DNA of 7,297 nt from NCBI GenBank assembly GCA_026125925.1, contig JAHCKF010000175.1:1-7297 (forward strand), in the 5' to 3' direction. Under the pieces are notes generated by a model that worked only from the letters and a program-made list of their open reading frames with translations, made no database searches and was not told where the DNA came from. The stretch comes from Pseudolabrys sp. (GTDB taxonomy: Bacteria > Pseudomonadota > Alphaproteobacteria > Rhizobiales > Xanthobacteraceae). A program made the position numbers and the translations under genes. Of this stretch, positions 4,640-7,297 are shown one piece after another (position 1 is the first letter of the stretch; the number at the start of each line of letters is the position of its first letter).

Positions 4640-5515
4640 GTGGTCAATTGGGCAAATTTCTTTTCGCAATGCTTCAACGGGCTGGTGCTCGGCGCGCTGC
4701 TAGCGCTGATCTCCTCCGGCCTCACCATCATCTACGGCACGCTTGGCGTCCTTAATCTCGCGCACGGCGCGATGTTCATGCTCGGCGGCTATGCCGGCTG
4801 GGTGGCCTACACCTATACGGGTTCGTTCCTGGTCGCGGTGGCCGCGGGATCGCTGTTCGTGATGCTGGTCGGCGTCATCATGGAGCGCGGCATCATCCGC
4901 TATTTCTACGGCCGGCCGCATGAGGATCAGCTTCTCGTCACCTTCGGCCTCGGCATCGTCTTCGTCGAAGCGGTGCGCTTCGGCTTCGGCAGCCTGTCGA
5001 AGATGACACCGCCGCCGGCGCTGTTTACCGGCATCACCAATCTCGGCTTCATGATCTACCCGACCTACCGCCTGGCGCTGCTCGGCATCGTCGCCATCGC
5101 ACTGATCGTGCTCTACGTCATCCTCTACCGCACGCGAATCGGCATGATCGTGCGCGCCGGCATCGAGGATTCGGTCATGGTCGATGCCCTCGGCATCGAC
5201 GTCTACAAGGTGTTCATGCTGGTGTTCGGCATCGGCGCCATGGCCGCCGGCTTTGCCGGCATCGTCAACGCTCCCGTCGTCTCGATCGCGCCGGACGTCG
5301 GCGAAGCCATTCTGGTGCAGACCTTCGTGGTCGTGGTGATCGGCGGCGTCGGCTCTTTCCCGGGCGCCGTGCTCGGCGGCCTGATCGCCGGCGAGATCAT
5401 CAGCATCACCTCCATGTTCAACCCCGGCTATTCCTACGTCATGCTGTTCATCGCCATGACCTTGGTGCTGGTGCTGCGGCCTTATGGCCTGCTCGGCACC
5501 ACCGGTCGCGAGTAA
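4640..5515 (+). CDS. livH: LivH-type branched-chain amino acid ABC transporter permease
   Basis: Inner-membrane permease of about 291 residues, starting at GTG 4640 (read as MVNWANFFSQCFNGLVLG), which matches the short N-terminus normal for LivH. The ATG at 4535 would add 35 non-conserved residues encoded by hairpin DNA. No strong Shine-Dalgarno precedes the GTG. The core shows family signatures: GLTIIYGTLGVLNLAHGAMFMLG, MERGIIRYFYGRP, then RTRIGMIVRAGIEDSVMVDALGID, the cytoplasmic loop that contacts the ATPase, and VVVVIGGVGSFPGAVLGGLIAGE near the end. About eight hydrophobic segments are apparent. It forms one half of the transport pore and pairs with the LivM domain encoded 9 bases downstream, probably translationally coupled. 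The exact solute is set by the binding protein, so livH is a family name, not proof of substrate. Confidence 0.92.
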   Translation: MVNWANFFSQCFNGLVLGALLALISSGLTIIYGTLGVLNLAHGAMFMLGGYAGWVAYTYTGSFLVAVAAGSLFVMLVGVIMERGIIRYFYGRPHEDQLLVTFGLGIVFVEAVRFGFGSLSKMTPPPALFTGITNLGFMIYPTYRLALLGIVAIALIVLYVILYRTRIGMIVRAGIEDSVMVDALGIDVYKVFMLVFGIGAMAAGFAGIVNAPVVSIAPDVGEAILVQTFVVVVIGGVGSFPGAVLGGLIAGEIISITSMFNPGYSYVMLFIAMTLVLVLRPYGLLGTTGRE

Positions 5516-5524
5516 GGCCGGCCC

Positions 5525-7297
5525 ATGCTCAAGCAACGTCCGCTCCTCGTCGAAGTGCTCACCGCGATCGGCCTGATCGCCGCGCCCTTCATCCTGCCGC
5601 ATCTCGGCTTCTCGCCGACTACCATCAACCGCATCCTCGTCTGGGGCCTGTTCGGCATCGGCTTCGATATCCTGTTCGGCTTCACCGGCCTCCTGTCCTT
5701 CGGCCAATCGGCCTTCTTCGGCACCGGCGGCATGGTGGCGGCCTATCTGTTGACCGTCGCCGGCTTCCCATACCCGCTCCTGTCCCTCGTCATCGGCATG
5801 CTGGCGGCGACCGTGATCGGTTATCTGGTGGGCCTCATCGCCCTGCAACGCACCGGCATCTATTTCGCCATGATCACGGTGGCGATCGCCGAGGTGTTCT
5901 TCTTCGTCGAGTTCAGCCCTCTGGCGGAATTCACCGGGGGCGAAAACGGCCTGCCCGGCGTGCCGCAGCCCTCGATCTATCTCGGCTTCACCACGCTGCG
6001 CTTCAACACCGACTGGACCATGTACGCCTTCCTCGCCTTCTGGTTCTTCGTCGGCATGGTGATCGCGCTGCGCATCATCCGCTCGCCGGTCGGCGCCGTG
6101 CTGCGCGCCATCCGCGACAATCCGCTGCGCGCCGCGGCGGTGGGCCACAACATCCACACCTACAAACTCACCGCCTTCGTCGTCGCGGCGGCCTATGCCG
6201 GTTTTGCCGGCGGCCTCCTCGGCATGATGCAGGGCTTCATGCCGCCGGACGCCTTCATGTTCGAGACTTCCGGCCAGCTCGTGATGCAGACGGCGATCGG
6301 CGGCGCCGGCACCTTGTTCGGGCCGCTGGTCGGCGCCACGGTGTGGCTCTATCTCTCCGACTTCTTCCAGAACACGCTGCATCTCGGCGCCACCTGGAAG
6401 CTGGTGCTCGGCATCGTCTTCGTGCTGCTGGTTTGCTTCCTGCGCCGCGGCATCGTCGGCGGGCTGATCGACCTCTACCGGCTCGCCCGCTACGGCAAGC
6501 CCAAGGAGGAAGAGCCGACTGAAATCACCTACGATACCGACGACGACACCGAAATCGGCTCCTCGGCGGCGCCGGCCTCGGTCGGCTCGGCGGTGGCGCG
6601 AGGCTCCGACGTGATCCTGCAGACCACCGGCATCTCCAAGCGCTACGGCGGCCTGGTCGCCAACGACAATATCGACTTCGCCGTCAGGCGCGGCGAGTTG
6701 CGCGGCGTCATCGGTCCGAATGGCGCCGGCAAGTCGACCTTCTTCAAGATGCTGACCTGCGAGGTTCATCCGACGTCCGGCAAGATCGAGTTCGAAGGGC
6801 AGGACATCACCGGCTACAGCGTCACCGAAGTCTGCCAGCTCGGCTTGACCAAGAGCTACCAGGTCAACCAGCTCTTCACCCGGCTCACGGTTCGCGAGAA
6901 CGTCGTCATTGCGGCGCTGGCGCAGAAGCGCGGCTCCTTCAAGCTCGATCTTCTGAAGGACATCTCCAGCGTCGAAGGCCTCGACAAGCGTGTCGATGAG
7001 ACCCTGGCGCTGGTGCATCTGACCAAGCGCGCCGACCGTCTGGTGTCGGATCTCGCTTATGGCGAGAAGCGCCGTCTCGAGATCGGTCTGGCGCTCGCCA
7101 CTTCGCCATCGCTGCTATTGCTCGACGAGCCGCTCGCCGGCATGAGCCCGCGCGAGCGCGTCGAGACCGTCAAGCTGCTCAAGTCGATCGCCCGCGGCCG
7201 CACCATGATCGTGATCGACCACGACATGGACGCCATCTTCGAGCTCGCCGAGAAGATCACGGTGCTGCGCGAAGGCTCGGTGCTGGTGGAAGGCACG
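5525..7297 (+). CDS. livM: LivM permease-LivG ATPase fusion of the branched-chain amino acid ABC transporter (3' end outside window)
   Basis: Open from ATG 5525 to the window edge without a stop: 591 codons visible. Residues 1 to about 322 are a LivM-type permease (FGFTGLLSFGQSAFFGTGG; LIALQRTGIYFAMITVA; SPVGAVLRAIRDNPLRA, the ATPase-contact loop; GGAGTLFGPLVGA). Residues 323-362 are a charged, then Ser/Ala-rich linker with several Glu/Asp. From about 363 a LivG-type ATPase follows: Walker A GPNGAGKST (397-405), Q-loop Gln446, signature LAYGEKRRLEIG (from 510), Walker B LLLLDEP with Asp534 and catalytic Glu535, and H-loop His566. All catalytic motifs are intact. Usually livM and livG are separate genes; fused versions are known in Hyphomicrobiales. 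The reading frame is continuous across the junction, so this is not a sequencing frameshift. Only about 25 residues after the H-loop are seen; the tail and an expected LivF gene lie beyond the window. Confidence 0.93.
   Translation, partial: MLKQRPLLVEVLTAIGLIAAPFILPHLGFSPTTINRILVWGLFGIGFDILFGFTGLLSFGQSAFFGTGGMVAAYLLTVAGFPYPLLSLVIGMLAATVIGYLVGLIALQRTGIYFAMITVAIAEVFFFVEFSPLAEFTGGENGLPGVPQPSIYLGFTTLRFNTDWTMYAFLAFWFFVGMVIALRIIRSPVGAVLRAIRDNPLRAAAVGHNIHTYKLTAFVVAAAYAGFAGGLLGMMQGFMPPDAFMFETSGQLVMQTAIGGAGTLFGPLVGATVWLYLSDFFQNTLHLGATWKLVLGIVFVLLVCFLRRGIVGGLIDLYRLARYGKPKEEEPTEITYDTDDDTEIGSSAAPASVGSAVARGSDVILQTTGISKRYGGLVANDNIDFAVRRGELRGVIGPNGAGKSTFFKMLTCEVHPTSGKIEFEGQDITGYSVTEVCQLGLTKSYQVNQLFTRLTVRENVVIAALAQKRGSFKLDLLKDISSVEGLDKRVDETLALVHLTKRADRLVSDLAYGEKRRLEIGLALATSPSLLLLDEPLAGMSPRERVETVKLLKSIARGRTMIVIDHDMDAIFELAEKITVLREGSVLVEGT

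Noticed and set aside
4700..7018. A 772-codon open frame on the minus strand opposite the permease and fusion genes
   Set aside because: Its product is a His/Asp/Glu/Arg-rich, low-complexity string with no domain. It mirrors the codon bias of two clear transporter genes on the plus strand, a common artefact in GC-rich genomes.

Overview
The window is GC-rich chromosomal DNA that fits an alphaproteobacterium of the Hyphomicrobiales (Bradyrhizobium/Rhodopseudomonas-like). The signs are strong G/C third-position bias, a dispersed palindrome with a TCAAG loop of the kind common in those genomes, a lone TctC-type binding protein, and a branched-chain amino acid ABC transporter whose second permease is fused to its first ATPase. 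No rRNA, tRNA, transposase or CRISPR array is visible. The genus is inferred, not shown.

Layout. Positions 92-1063 (+) encode an exported tripartite-tricarboxylate-type (TctC/Bug) solute-binding protein without membrane partners in the window. A 260-base AT-richer gap with a possible promoter leads to 1324-1695 (+), a 123-residue single PAS domain. From memory its whole length matches photoactive yellow protein: the Tyr/Glu chromophore-pocket pair is kept, but the chromophore-binding Cys is not in its usual place. A short convergent gap with two small palindromes separates it from 1790-2380 (-), a five-helix membrane protein of unknown function.

The ~770 bases between 2380 and 3153 hold no large gene but do hold a likely regulatory leader: a 9-bp inverted repeat (2716-2750), a small ORF with a good Shine-Dalgarno site and a run of Ile/Val codons (2822-2965), a chain of mutually exclusive hairpins (3031-3089), and an eight-codon minicistron ending one base before the next start (3125-3151).

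From 3153 to the right edge lies a HAAT-family ABC importer operon: a Tat-type binding protein (3153-4499), three tandem stem-loops (4508-4602), a LivH-type permease (4640-5515), and a LivM-LivG permease-ATPase fusion (5525 to beyond 7297, cut by the window edge). A LivF-type ATPase would be expected downstream. The binding protein would capture the solute in the periplasm, and LivH plus LivM would form the pore powered by LivG/LivF.

The most interesting signal is the small ORF at 2822-2965. Its Ile-Ile-Ile-Val-Ala-Ile-Ile-Val core looks like the leader peptides of ilv operons, yet it lies ahead of a transport operon of the branched-chain amino acid family. This suggests a ribosome-stalling sensor of Ile/Val supply. 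No U-tract terminator is seen, so any mechanism would not be textbook attenuation.
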